The position numbers were made by a program, and so were the translations under genes. Under the pieces are notes generated by a model. It was not told the DNA's origin and searched no databases. It saw only the letters and a program-made list of their open reading frames with translations. Shown in pieces: positions 1 through 7,724 of a stretch of DNA of 19,683 nt. The stretch is from Spartobacteria bacterium UBA5019. Its GTDB lineage: Bacteria > Verrucomicrobiota > Verrucomicrobiia > Chthoniobacterales > Terrimicrobiaceae. Where the stretch lies: contig DGXZ01000081.1 in assembly GCA_002396485.1 (NCBI GenBank), positions 18,015-37,697 of the forward strand, in the 5' to 3' direction. The first letter of the stretch is position 1. Every line of letters begins with the position of its first letter.

Positions 1-192
1 CTCGGCAAATCCGATGGTTTCGAACTCGGCGGAGTGCCAAACCTCGTCGTCGCCGACAAGGGATTTTACAAAACGTTTTCCACAACAACCCTCCAGAAAG
101 GTGTCTATGCCTTCTTTTTCAGCCAGGAGGGTCTCATGGCCGGAATCAGCCTCCAAGGCACAAAAGTCTCCAAATACACTCCGAGCAAATAA
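1..192 (+). CDS. SYLF (Ysc84-type) domain protein, C-terminal part
   Basis: Reading from base 1 in frame 1 gives 63 residues before TAA at 190-192; the start lies outside the window. The end of the peptide, with GVYAFFFSQEGLMAGISLQG followed by TKVSKYTPSK, matches the closing strand pattern of SYLF/Ysc84 lipid-binding domains, where a GVYAF.FSQ.GL.AG.SL.G motif is typical. Bacterial members are usually short secreted or periplasmic proteins of about 180-230 aa; their role is poorly defined, and phosphoinositide binding is known mainly for eukaryotic relatives. The upstream part, including any signal peptide, cannot be seen. The gene ends 53 nt from the stop of the convergent phosphatase gene. 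Confidence 0.8.
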   Translation, partial: LGKSDGFELGGVPNLVVADKGFYKTFSTTTLQKGVYAFFFSQEGLMAGISLQGTKVSKYTPSK

Positions 193-245
193 GTTTGGTT
201 TCCAGCTCGTGAAACTCCCCCCGTTTGAATCGAGAGGGGCCTGCA

Positions 246-1505
246 TTACTCTTCGAACAGAACCTTACGCATGAGGCTGTAAATTTTGGTATTATCGAAA
301 CTTCCTCGGACCTCATCTGCATTTTTGCCGGCTGCGCGGACGAGAATCCCACCAGATGCATCGCTCGACGTGCCCCAGGTGATGACAAATGGATGTGCCA
401 CGCCGGAGCGGTCAGGTTTCGAGAGGAATGGTTGCCCCTCAGAAGTCAATCCGTAGGGAGCGCCATTGGCGTCCTTGCCGCTTGCAGCCTTGGCGAGCAA
501 ATCTGGCTTCGGGGGGAATCCAAGAACATCCATGGAACCGGCCGAACTGTCGGCGGTGGTGATGAGCAAGGTCTCGGGGTGTTTTTCGACAAACTCCAGC
601 ACGGTTCCGAAGGCATCGTCCGCGCGTTTCAGAGCGTCCAGCACGCCGGGGGCATTATTGAAATTTGCAAAATTGTCGGAGCCCTCCTCCTCCACCACGA
701 GAAAAAACGGCCCAGGAGCAAGCACGCGAAGGGCTGCAGAGGTCATTTCCTGAAGAGTGGGTGCGAGCGGAGAGTAGGTCGGCAAGCCGGATGCCTTCAA
801 TTTATCGCCCTCCATATCGTTGAATGTGTCCTGCTCGGCAAAAATTCCGAGGAGCTTCTTGGTTTCGGGAGGCAGGGTCTCCAACTCGGTGCGATTGAAG
901 ACCACTGTGTAGCCATTTTTTTTAGCTTCCTCGATGAGGTCGCGTCCATCGGTTCGCTTGCCCGTCTTCACGTGACGACCCTCTTTGGATGAAGGGAGAA
1001 ACCATTCCTCGCCACCGCTGAGAATGACATCCACACCGGATTCGACAACCTGTGCAGTGATTTGCTCGTAGTCGTCACGATGCGCCGTGCTGGCAACGAA
1101 GCAAGCGGTGCCAGGCTCTATGATGCTACCGGAGTTCACGAGACCCGTTCGCACGCCACGCCTCATCGCTTCGTGCATGAGGCTGCCTTGTTCGCCATTC
1201 GCGGCCGTCGGGCGCGATGCGGATTTTCCATCCGTCCCGAAGGCCGAGGACGGAACTTTGATGCCGTAGGCATGGGAGGTCGCCCCGCCATTCGATGTCG
1301 CGGAAAGCGAATCCGCCATGTGGCCACGATAGACGGCAATGTGGGGGATGCGGTCCCAATTAATCTCTGCATCGGGGCCGGCCCAATAAAAACGGGCAGC
1401 CTGCCAATTCGCGACGCCCGCTCCATCTGGGTGGATGAAGATGACATTATTAGCAGTGGCGTGCGCACCAACGGCGAGGAGTGACAGAAGAATAGGACGT
1501 AACAT
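246..1505 (-). CDS. Alkaline phosphatase superfamily protein (PhoA-like, divergent metal site), secreted
   Basis: This 419-aa protein begins with a short hydrophobic leader (residues 1-18, LLSLLAVGAHA), so it is probably exported. It has the PhoA fold landmarks: IFIHPDGAG with Asp27 in the first metal-ligand position, and TSNGGATSHAYGIK around residues 70-83, where Ser71 aligns with the phosphorylated serine. FFLVVEEEGSDNFANFNNA (267-285) lies at the EGGRIDxxxHxND metal site, and LLITTADSSAG (313-323) at the TADHETGG site. Two canonical His ligands are replaced: the DxxxH of the Zn1 site reads SDNFAN, and the Asp-His pair of Zn2 reads Asp-Ser. The C-terminal DASGGILVRAAG region (about 383-394) resembles that of other bacterial alkaline phosphatases. 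The expected role is hydrolysis of phosphomonoesters outside the cytoplasm, but the changed ligands could mean a different metal or substrate. The start at 1505 has no clear ribosome-binding site. It is divergent from the membrane protein at 1609. Confidence 0.85.
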   Translation of the reverse strand: MLRPILLSLLAVGAHATANNVIFIHPDGAGVANWQAARFYWAGPDAEINWDRIPHIAVYRGHMADSLSATSNGGATSHAYGIKVPSSAFGTDGKSASRPTAANGEQGSLMHEAMRRGVRTGLVNSGSIIEPGTACFVASTAHRDDYEQITAQVVESGVDVILSGGEEWFLPSSKEGRHVKTGKRTDGRDLIEEAKKNGYTVVFNRTELETLPPETKKLLGIFAEQDTFNDMEGDKLKASGLPTYSPLAPTLQEMTSAALRVLAPGPFFLVVEEEGSDNFANFNNAPGVLDALKRADDAFGTVLEFVEKHPETLLITTADSSAGSMDVLGFPPKPDLLAKAASGKDANGAPYGLTSEGQPFLSKPDRSGVAHPFVITWGTSSDASGGILVRAAGKNADEVRGSFDNTKIYSLMRKVLFEE

Positions 1506-1608
1506 GGAGGAGGATCAAAGAGCGGCGGGGCAGTTCAGACAATCAAGGATTCGTGACGTTTCCGTTTCACTCTTGCTTTCGACCACCATTCCCTCCAGCT
1601 TTCGCACC

Positions 1609-1986
1609 ATGCCAACTTTAGCAATTGTTTTTGGAATCATTCTCAATGCGATGGGATTTGGGGCCTACGTGGCCACTGGCGCGCACAGCGTCACTGCGCT
1701 CATTCCAGCATTCTTTGGAACCATCATTTTTTTGTGCGGGCTGCTTTCGGTCTTTATTCCTAAAATCCGGATGCATCTCATGCATGTGGCAGCATTGGTG
1801 GGCTTGCTCGGAACTCTGGGCGGTCTGGGAATGGGTCTTCCAAAGTTGGGCTCGCTGATCGCTGGAACAGCCGAGCGTCCGCTCGCCTCCGGAATGCAAA
1901 TAGCCATGGGCGTTGTGTGCCTGGTATTTCTCGTGCTCTGCGTGAAGTCGTTCATCGACGCACGCCGCGCCCGCAAGTCTGAGTAA
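1609..1986 (+). CDS. Small four-helix membrane protein, conserved hypothetical
   Basis: The 125-aa product is almost entirely hydrophobic. Predicted helices lie at about residues 3-24, 27-47, 56-76 and 96-116, followed by a basic tail (DARRARKSE) that probably faces the cytoplasm. I chose the ATG at 1609 because the frame upstream (back to 1435) is hydrophilic, overlaps the divergent phosphatase start and does not look like the same protein. There is no strong Shine-Dalgarno sequence before the ATG. The helix 1-2 and 3-4 halves are both rich in Gly and Leu, and the loop LGLGMGLPKLGSL-type segment resembles small membrane proteins I have seen in Planctomycetes and Verrucomicrobia, but no function is known to me. 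The stop is 3 nt from the convergent stop of the ROK kinase gene, leaving no room for a separate terminator. Confidence 0.7.
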   Translation: MPTLAIVFGIILNAMGFGAYVATGAHSVTALIPAFFGTIIFLCGLLSVFIPKIRMHLMHVAALVGLLGTLGGLGMGLPKLGSLIAGTAERPLASGMQIAMGVVCLVFLVLCVKSFIDARRARKSE

Positions 1987-1989
1987 GAG

Positions 1990-2898
1990 TCAATCGAGCA
2001 ACAAGGCCGCGCCGAATACTCCTGCGCTATCACCCAAAATGGGTGGCACGATGCGAGTGCGAAGTTCCTTGTTGAAAATGTGCGCCAGCACGCGATCCCT
2101 CGTCTGTTCTTCGTAGAGTAGCGGAATATTGCCGACGCCACCTCCGATCACAATGGCATCGGGATCCAGAATATTGATGACTGCCGCTATGGACTCCGCA
2201 AACTTCTCGCGAAGACGCTCCAGAGTTTGGATGGCAAATTTTTCACCGGCCTTGGCACGAAGGGAAATTTCCGGAAGGCGAATGGTATCGCCGCCCTGTT
2301 CGCGATAGAATCGTTCCAAGGATGGACCAGCTATGACGCCTTCGATGCAGCCGGATCGACCGCAGTAGCAAGGGTGGGATTCTCCTCGAAGTGTATTGTG
2401 GCCCCACTCTCCGGCAATTCCATGCAAGCCGGGGAGTATGCGACCGTTGACAACAACCCCGCCGCCGACACCTGTTCCGAGAATGACTCCAAACACAACG
2501 CTGGAGCCGACCGCCGCTCCAACGAGGGCTTCCGCGAGGGCAAAGCAGTTGGCGTCATTTGCCATCAAAATCCTGCTGCCGGTCAATCGTTCCAAATCTT
2601 GAAGAATCGGCTGATCGTTCAAGCACGCCGTATTTGAGTTTTTCAGCCTGCCGGTGGATGGCTCCAGCGCACCAGGCGTGCCAATTCCGATTTTTGATGG
2701 CCGGGAGAGGCCTGAAGCGGACTCCAGATCAGAAATGACTCCCTCTATTTGCGAAAGAATGTGTTCGTAGCCTTGGGTTGCACCGGTCTCTCGACGCAGT
2801 CGGAAAAGGGCTTCTCCCGGACGGGAAGAGTCCATGATGGCCCCCTCGATCTTTGTTCCCCCCAGATCAATGCCCCACTTGTTCAGCGGAGGGGTCAC
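1990..2898 (-). CDS. ROK-family sugar kinase (glucokinase or fructokinase-like)
   Basis: The 302-aa length is typical for single-domain ROK kinases. The phosphate-binding motif GIDLGGTK lies at residues 9-16 (Asp11), GIGTPGALE at 71-79, and the catalytic-base motif ANDANCFALAEA places Asp115 in the active site. GTGVGGG follows at 141-147. The ROK zinc signature is complete: EWGHNTL with His167, then CYCGRSGCIE with Cys177, Cys179 and Cys184. The protein should phosphorylate a hexose with ATP in the cytoplasm. The sequence alone does not decide between glucose, fructose, mannose or N-acetylhexosamines; the EWGHN sequence before the zinc site is reminiscent of Mak-type fructokinases. There is no N-terminal helix-turn-helix, so it is not a ROK repressor. 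Its start overlaps the dnaN stop by 4 nt (ATGA-type junction), so the two are probably translationally coupled. It is the last gene of the long minus-strand block. Confidence 0.88.
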   Translation of the reverse strand: MTPPLNKWGIDLGGTKIEGAIMDSSRPGEALFRLRRETGATQGYEHILSQIEGVISDLESASGLSRPSKIGIGTPGALEPSTGRLKNSNTACLNDQPILQDLERLTGSRILMANDANCFALAEALVGAAVGSSVVFGVILGTGVGGGVVVNGRILPGLHGIAGEWGHNTLRGESHPCYCGRSGCIEGVIAGPSLERFYREQGGDTIRLPEISLRAKAGEKFAIQTLERLREKFAESIAAVINILDPDAIVIGGGVGNIPLLYEEQTRDRVLAHIFNKELRTRIVPPILGDSAGVFGAALLLD

Positions 2899-3992
2899 GC
2901 CGAGACGCGCATTGGCATGATGACGTAGAGGAATGGTGTCTGGATTTTAAGAACACCGGGGCTCATTTCATCAATCAGTTCAAGATAGATTTCGTCGTTC
3001 GGGAGGTTACGAAGCGGATCCATGAGAAACTCAGGATTGAATGCGATGGCGATATCACGTCCGCGATAGTTGACAGACATGGATTCTTTGGCTTCACCAA
3101 CTTCCGGAGTGGTGGCAGTGATATCGAGATTGTTTTTTGTGAAGGACAGGCGGAGCGAACTGGTCTTGTCGCTGCTGAGCAGGGCGACGCGACGAACGCA
3201 GTTCAGCAGAGCCTCGCGCTCGAGCGGAATGCGCTCTTTAGCTTCGCCGGGAATGACTTGGCGGTAATTCGGATAATTGCCTTCGACTAGCTTTGATACC
3301 AGTTGGGAACCATTCAGCTGGAAAGAAACCAAATTGCTCGAACTGGAAACAATGACATCGCCCTCGTCTCCGAGCAGTCGCTGGAGTTCAGTCACCGCCT
3401 TGGTCGGAAGTATGAAATCGCGTTCATTGCTCTTCGGAAACTCCAAATCGCTTTCAAACAACGCTAGACGCCGACCATCGGTAGCGACAAGGGTGAGCTT
3501 ATTTTCCGTGAGAGAAAAAAGGATGCCATTAAGAACATATCGCGCTTCGTCACTGGAGATCGCGTAGGAGGTCTTGCGCAAGCCGTCTTTGAGTTCGGCT
3601 TGTTTCATTGTGAGAGAACTGGCCTCTTCAAAATGCGGGAAGGCTGGATACTCCTCCTTGGGAAGACCGTAGATTTTGAAAAAACTGGAACCACAGCGAA
3701 TGGATGCAGCATTTTTTGAATCCACTTCGATGATGATTTCGGAATTCATCAACTCGCGGATGATAGAAACAAGCTTTCTGGCCGGTATTGTGATAGCGCC
3801 CGCTTTTTCAACCCGTGCCTCGACACGGCAGCGAATGCCCACATTGAGGTCGGTGGTAGTGAGAGTCAGGCCGGTTTCGTCGGCCTCAAGGAGCGCATTG
3901 GTGAGAATCGGGAGCGTCGGGCGTGTGCTGACGACGTTCTGGATGCGTTGCAATCCTTCGAGCAGGGCTTCTTTGGTGACTGCGATCTTCAT
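2895..3992 (-). CDS. dnaN: DNA polymerase III subunit beta (sliding clamp)
   Basis: This 365-aa protein matches the usual 365-375 aa of bacterial beta clamps. It begins MKIAVTKEALLEGLQRIQNVVSTRP, followed by the domain 1 segment LPILTNALLEADETGLTLTTTDL, and ends LYVIMPMRVSA, the characteristic C-terminal peptide that helps form the partner-binding pocket. The middle domain segment RYVLNGILFSL, then LVATDGRRLAL, is diagnostic. The clamp encircles DNA as a dimer and tethers polymerase III and many repair proteins. Here dnaN is not beside dnaA or recF; it follows a lipoprotein gene after 57 nt and overlaps a ROK kinase gene by 4 nt. The start at 3992 lacks an obvious Shine-Dalgarno sequence. No origin-like DnaA-box cluster is evident nearby, so this does not mark oriC. 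Confidence 0.97.
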   Translation of the reverse strand: MKIAVTKEALLEGLQRIQNVVSTRPTLPILTNALLEADETGLTLTTTDLNVGIRCRVEARVEKAGAITIPARKLVSIIRELMNSEIIIEVDSKNAASIRCGSSFFKIYGLPKEEYPAFPHFEEASSLTMKQAELKDGLRKTSYAISSDEARYVLNGILFSLTENKLTLVATDGRRLALFESDLEFPKSNERDFILPTKAVTELQRLLGDEGDVIVSSSSNLVSFQLNGSQLVSKLVEGNYPNYRQVIPGEAKERIPLEREALLNCVRRVALLSSDKTSSLRLSFTKNNLDITATTPEVGEAKESMSVNYRGRDIAIAFNPEFLMDPLRNLPNDEIYLELIDEMSPGVLKIQTPFLYVIMPMRVSA

Positions 3993-4049
3993 TTGAGTTC
4001 GTGGATATTTAGAGAGAGGGAAAGCCTATGTCAACGAGGGATAGAAACA

Positions 4050-4502
4050 CTAGTCACCAGCCTTGCGCGCGATGTCCTTCAACATGGGGCCGAACTCTGC
4101 GTTCCAGATTCCAAAGAGAGGCCTCGCATTGTCAAAACCCGCCTCACCCGCATCGCTGACGGAAAAAACTTTAGGTTGGAGCCGAATATTGTCGGTTCCG
4201 GGAATAGGCACCATGGCGAGGCGAACCCGGATGGTTTGTGGGTTACCATAACTTCCCCACATCACATTTCCAAAGCCACCGGATGGTTTGTCAAACGAGA
4301 TGGAATCGGGATAGTCAACCCCCGAGAGCGTGTAGCCGCGCGATGCGAAAACATCCCGGGCTGCTGCCGTGACGGCATCCACATTCGTATCGTGGACTGT
4401 CACAGCTCCAATTCCACCGGAGCTGGAGATGGGAGACGAGAGGCAGCCAGTAAGACACCATGAGGAGATGAGAGCCGCAGCGAGGGTAAATAATTGTTTC
4501 AT
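4050..4502 (-). CDS. Small predicted lipoprotein, unknown function
   Basis: The 150-aa product has a classical lipoprotein signal: a positively charged start (MKQ), a hydrophobic stretch, and the lipobox LTGC with Cys20, followed by a Ser/Gly-rich linker (LSSPISSSGGIG). A Ser rather than an Asp is near the +2 position (CLSS), which would favour outer-membrane sorting under the E. coli rule. The mature part, about residues 31-150, alternates charged helices and beta-like segments (VDAVTAAARDVFASRGYTL; IRVRLAMVPI; GPMLKDIARKAG) as in small alpha/beta periplasmic domains. I do not recognise a named family. It starts 12 nt after the menE stop, so it is probably in the same transcript, although a role in menaquinone synthesis is not implied. 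Confidence 0.75.
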   Translation of the reverse strand: MKQLFTLAAALISSWCLTGCLSSPISSSGGIGAVTVHDTNVDAVTAAARDVFASRGYTLSGVDYPDSISFDKPSGGFGNVMWGSYGNPQTIRVRLAMVPIPGTDNIRLQPKVFSVSDAGEAGFDNARPLFGIWNAEFGPMLKDIARKAGD

Positions 4503-4514
4503 CCCGCTTCGGTA

Positions 4515-5864
4515 TCAAAGACGGATCTCTTGGGCAAGCCGACTGAAAAAAACAAAGTCCACTTTAGCATCATCTGCGGAGACCTCGTTCGGCCAAGGTA
4601 GGAAAGCATCGGGAAGATAAAAGCCCTCGAGCCGGGATTTCAGGAATCCCTTCATACTGTCCACGCTGGCCCCGCCGGCAACAAACGCGACAGGGCGGGT
4701 GCCGAATTCCTCATCCGGTACTCCGACAACAACCACGCGCCGCACCTGCGGAAAAGACGCAAGCAAACTCTCAATGACCTCGGGGCAAATATTCTCACCA
4801 CCGGAAATAAACATGCGATTCCGACGACCGCTGACGACGAGATTTCCGAAAGCATCAAAACTTCCGGCATCACCAGTGGAGAACCAGTCGTCGCGCGTCA
4901 GCGCCTCACGCAGTTCCCAGCACGAAAAGATGGCTCGAGGCAAAATCGCGCCGCGCAGTTGGATTTCTCCATCGGGCGAGATCCGAACCTCTCGGCCGGG
5001 AAGCGGCTTGCCTGCATGAATCACGCCGGGCGCAGAATGCAAGCGCTCGCTGGTGGCAATCTGAGACGCCGTCTCTGTCATTCCATACGTAATGTGAAGG
5101 GGGACACCGGCCTGGATTGCATCAGAGACCAAGCCTTTATCAACAGGCCCGCCACCGAGAAGAACGGCCTGCAGATGGGAAAAAGAAGTGCCCTCCGAAA
5201 GGAGTCGGCGCAACTGAACTCCCACAACGGAGAGATGGGTGAGAACAGGATCTTCTATTTGTTTTTTGAGAGACAAATTTTTATCGGGAAAGACAACCGT
5301 GGCGCCCGCAAGCAAGCAACGTATGAGAATGGAAAAACCGCTCACATGGTTCAACGGAAGCGAGAGCAACCAAGCGCAACCGGGTTGAATTGGCATCATC
5401 GCCGCCGCGCCCAGAGCATTGACAATATGGGATTCCAAATCATGCCATACGGCGCGGGGCTCACCGGTCGAGCCTGATGTGAACAAGAGCGTCCCGGCAG
5501 AGGCCACCGTGAACGGGCAGGATTGTGACGCCGAACGCAAGAAGCCCTCCGCTTTCCACAAACCATCCGCACCAATCCCCTCCGCTCGCCTCAGGGCTTC
5601 AGCCTCCGGAAGACGGGGACTCAACGGCGCCAGCAAGCAATCCCGCGTAAGCAATGCCAGCAACAGCGTGGCATGGGAGAAATCAGGGGCCGCCCAAGTG
5701 GCAAACGGCCTTGCAATATCGAAAGAAAAGCCAGCCAAGCGCGAATTCAAAAAGCTCTCCAACTCGGAATATCGAACGGAGCGCCCGCTGGCGCGGTCGA
5801 GCAAGGCCACGGCGTCACCAAAGTCCGCAGCTTTAGAGAGGATGGAGCTTTGAAATATCGACAT
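4515..5864 (-). CDS. menE: o-Succinylbenzoate-CoA ligase (MenE)
   Basis: This acyl-adenylate-forming (ANL) enzyme joins CoA to o-succinylbenzoate using ATP in menaquinone synthesis. The frame stays open to 5936, but the ATG at 5864 (MSIFQSSILSKAADFGD) gives a normal 449-aa enzyme; the extra 24 residues upstream are unlike the family and lie inside menC. ANL motifs occur in order: the P-loop LLFTSGSTGEPRAVW at about residues 126-140 (Arg where Lys is usual), HITYGMTETASQIA in the middle, STGDAGSFDAFGNLVVSGR with the ADP-binding Asp, then RMFISGGENICPEVIE at the hinge. The C-terminus is short, with the likely catalytic Lys in ADDAKVDFVFF. The start overlaps the end of menC by 32 nt. MenC supplies its substrate and MenB uses its product. 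The men context separates it from other acyl-CoA ligases. Confidence 0.9.
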   Translation of the reverse strand: MSIFQSSILSKAADFGDAVALLDRASGRSVRYSELESFLNSRLAGFSFDIARPFATWAAPDFSHATLLLALLTRDCLLAPLSPRLPEAEALRRAEGIGADGLWKAEGFLRSASQSCPFTVASAGTLLFTSGSTGEPRAVWHDLESHIVNALGAAAMMPIQPGCAWLLSLPLNHVSGFSILIRCLLAGATVVFPDKNLSLKKQIEDPVLTHLSVVGVQLRRLLSEGTSFSHLQAVLLGGGPVDKGLVSDAIQAGVPLHITYGMTETASQIATSERLHSAPGVIHAGKPLPGREVRISPDGEIQLRGAILPRAIFSCWELREALTRDDWFSTGDAGSFDAFGNLVVSGRRNRMFISGGENICPEVIESLLASFPQVRRVVVVGVPDEEFGTRPVAFVAGGASVDSMKGFLKSRLEGFYLPDAFLPWPNEVSADDAKVDFVFFSRLAQEIRL

Positions 5865-6822
5865 CCGGCAGAAGGGATTCCCCATGAAAAATAAAATCGC
5901 CCAAATCAAGACGCTCGCAGAGGACATCCGCTTCAAGGCGCGAGTAAGTATCCAAACCAGCCGCCACTGAACGAGGCAGCGTCAACGAGAACCTCCCTAG
6001 GGCATAAATACCAACCCCCGACTCGTAGCAGGCACTCACGACAGAAGCCATGCCAAGCGCATCGCCTGCTTCCGCAAAATCCCGGCACACCTTGAACCCA
6101 CCCATAAGTGTTGGCTTGAGAACCAAAGCTGACGCGCCCTTGAAAGCGGGCAATTCTGAGGGGCTGATTTCCCTCAACGTCTCGTCCAATGCGATTCCGA
6201 CAGGGCAGTTTTTTATCAAGTCCGGCAGCATGGAAAAATCCCGCAGGGGTTCCTCAAAAAAGTCCACTGGATACTCCTTGAGCATCTCCGCCACACGCAG
6301 AGTGGAATCGAACTCCCAAGCCCGGTTTGGATCGATTCGAAAACGGCACCGTCCATTGGCCAGCGCTAAGATAGTGCGCAACAACAACGGCAAGTCCTCC
6401 GGAGAAATTCCTGCGACCTTGATCTTAAAACACCGGCATCCCCTCGCTAGGGCGGAGCGCGCGAGATCCAGTATTTCCTGAGAAGATCCGTCAAGCAGAG
6501 CATTCAAGGGAAGGTGATCACGTCTTGAGATCCATATCCCATATTTCTGGACTGAGCATCTCGCCGCTTCGATGGCGCATACGAGAGACGAAGGCGCCTG
6601 GGCCTCACTCTTCTCAGAGCGAATCGTGGCAATGACATCCTCCAATGTCTCGGCGCTCCAACCCGGAAGCGGAGCCGCATCCCCCCACCCCACGGCACCA
6701 CCGGAGTTTTCGAGGCGTATAAGAATTCCTTGCCTAATTCCCCCGCGAGCCACAGGCAGGGAATATCGGAAAAATTCCATCCCCTTCCGCCAATCCGCTT
6801 CATCGAAAGTGCGGGAATTCAT
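5833..6822 (-). CDS. menC: o-Succinylbenzoate synthase (MenC), enolase superfamily
   Basis: This enzyme dehydrates SHCHC to o-succinylbenzoate. The 329-aa protein has the enolase-superfamily capping domain (about residues 15-110) and barrel. All the expected catalytic and metal residues are visible: the KxK pair Lys133/Lys135 in CFKIKVAG, Mg ligands Asp164 (FRIDPNRAW), Glu190 (FFEEPL) and Asp213 (ALDETLRE), and the second-side Lys236 in LVLKPTLMGG. The N-terminal GWGDAAPLPGWSAETL (about 45-60) is the usual active-site loop region of OSBS proteins. Its ATG overlaps the menA stop by 4 nt, and its 3' end overlaps menE by 32 nt. Enolase-superfamily members can racemise N-acylamino acids as a side activity, but the neighbours make MenC by far the best call. 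Confidence 0.92.
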   Translation of the reverse strand: MNSRTFDEADWRKGMEFFRYSLPVARGGIRQGILIRLENSGGAVGWGDAAPLPGWSAETLEDVIATIRSEKSEAQAPSSLVCAIEAARCSVQKYGIWISRRDHLPLNALLDGSSQEILDLARSALARGCRCFKIKVAGISPEDLPLLLRTILALANGRCRFRIDPNRAWEFDSTLRVAEMLKEYPVDFFEEPLRDFSMLPDLIKNCPVGIALDETLREISPSELPAFKGASALVLKPTLMGGFKVCRDFAEAGDALGMASVVSACYESGVGIYALGRFSLTLPRSVAAGLDTYSRLEADVLCERLDLGDFIFHGESLLPDVDISKLHPL

Positions 6823-7724
6823 TTTTGCGTCAAAAGAAACAGGGAAATAATCGCCGCCATCGACAGGCTGGCATTAGCGGTCAGTGGAAAAACGCGATTG
6901 ATTTCCCTCATCTCACGAATGCGAAAAACAGCCAATCCCACGGCAATGCCATGAAAAACAGCAGGAACAAAACACACCATCGCCATCCACGATTCAAGAA
7001 GCCCGTCACGCCAAAGCCAAAGAGGCACAAGACAAGGAGCAAAGAGGCACAGGACAATCTCCCAACGGGCAAAATCCGCACCGAAGCGCACAGCAAGGGT
7101 TTTTTTATTCGATAGAAGATCGGACTCCCGGTCACGAAGGTTGTTCAGCGCGATCAAAACGACCGAGTAAAATCCAGGCACAGCTCCAAGAATGAGCGAT
7201 GTCATGGAAAATTCCCTCGCCTCGACAAAGTAAGTCCCGGAAGTCGCCACCAAGCCAAAAAACACAAAAGTGAAAACATCCCCCAATCCCACATAGGCAA
7301 GTGGAAATGGTCCTGCGGTGTAAAGGATGCCGCAGAGAATCGATACCATGCCAATAACCGCCACAGGCCATCCTGCCCGTGCGATGAGCCACAAGCCCGC
7401 AAGGGAGGCCAAAGCAAAACAAAATGACATTCCCAAAAAGACGGTCCTGGGCCTCAGAAGCCCAGCGGATGTGACTCGCACAGGCCCGAGGCGATCCGCG
7501 CCGTCAGCGCCTTTTTTCGCATCCCAATAATCATTGGCCAGATTCGTTCCGATCTGGATGAAAACCGCGCCGAGAAAAGCCAGAAATGCGGCTGTCCCAT
7601 CTCCCAGTCCGCGGGAATAGGCGAGGGCGGTCCCAAGGAGGACGGGCGATATTGAGGCAAAAAGCGTCTTCGGGCGGCTTGCAATCACCCATGCCATGAG
7701 GGGACTTGGCAAGGAGGCACTCAC
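6819..7724 (-). CDS. menA: 1,4-dihydroxy-2-naphthoate polyprenyltransferase (MenA)
   Basis: This UbiA-superfamily integral membrane prenyltransferase attaches the isoprenoid tail to DHNA, giving demethylmenaquinone. The 301-aa length fits MenA. The first Asp-rich motif is NLANDYWDAKKGADGADR (about residues 61-78) and the second is NNLRDRESDLLSNKKTLAVR in the C-terminal half; both bind the prenyl diphosphate through Mg. About eight or nine hydrophobic helices alternate with these loops, for example VTSAGLLRPRTVFLGMSFCFA and the final MAAIISLFLLTQK. The ATG overlaps the menB stop by 4 nt and its stop overlaps menC by 4 nt, so it sits mid-operon. In the pathway it acts after MenB and the thioesterase MenH, which is not in this window. 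Confidence 0.93.
   Translation of the reverse strand: MSASLPSPLMAWVIASRPKTLFASISPVLLGTALAYSRGLGDGTAAFLAFLGAVFIQIGTNLANDYWDAKKGADGADRLGPVRVTSAGLLRPRTVFLGMSFCFALASLAGLWLIARAGWPVAVIGMVSILCGILYTAGPFPLAYVGLGDVFTFVFFGLVATSGTYFVEAREFSMTSLILGAVPGFYSVVLIALNNLRDRESDLLSNKKTLAVRFGADFARWEIVLCLFAPCLVPLWLWRDGLLESWMAMVCFVPAVFHGIAVGLAVFRIREMREINRVFPLTANASLSMAAIISLFLLTQK

Noticed and set aside
193..245. Terminator hairpin between the SYLF and phosphatase genes
   Set aside because: Only a CCCC/GGGG pairing with a long loop is possible; too weak to call.
225..992. Plus-strand open frame of 255 codons
   Set aside because: Antisense to the alkaline phosphatase gene, with no start signal and no recognisable motif.
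1435..1608. 58-residue N-terminal extension of the four-helix membrane protein
   Set aside because: It overlaps the divergent phosphatase coding region and is hydrophilic and unlike the rest; the ATG at 1609 begins directly at the first helix.
2895..4049. dnaN as a sign of the replication origin
   Set aside because: No dnaA, recF, gyrB or cluster of DnaA boxes is seen nearby; dnaN is detached from the origin in many lineages.
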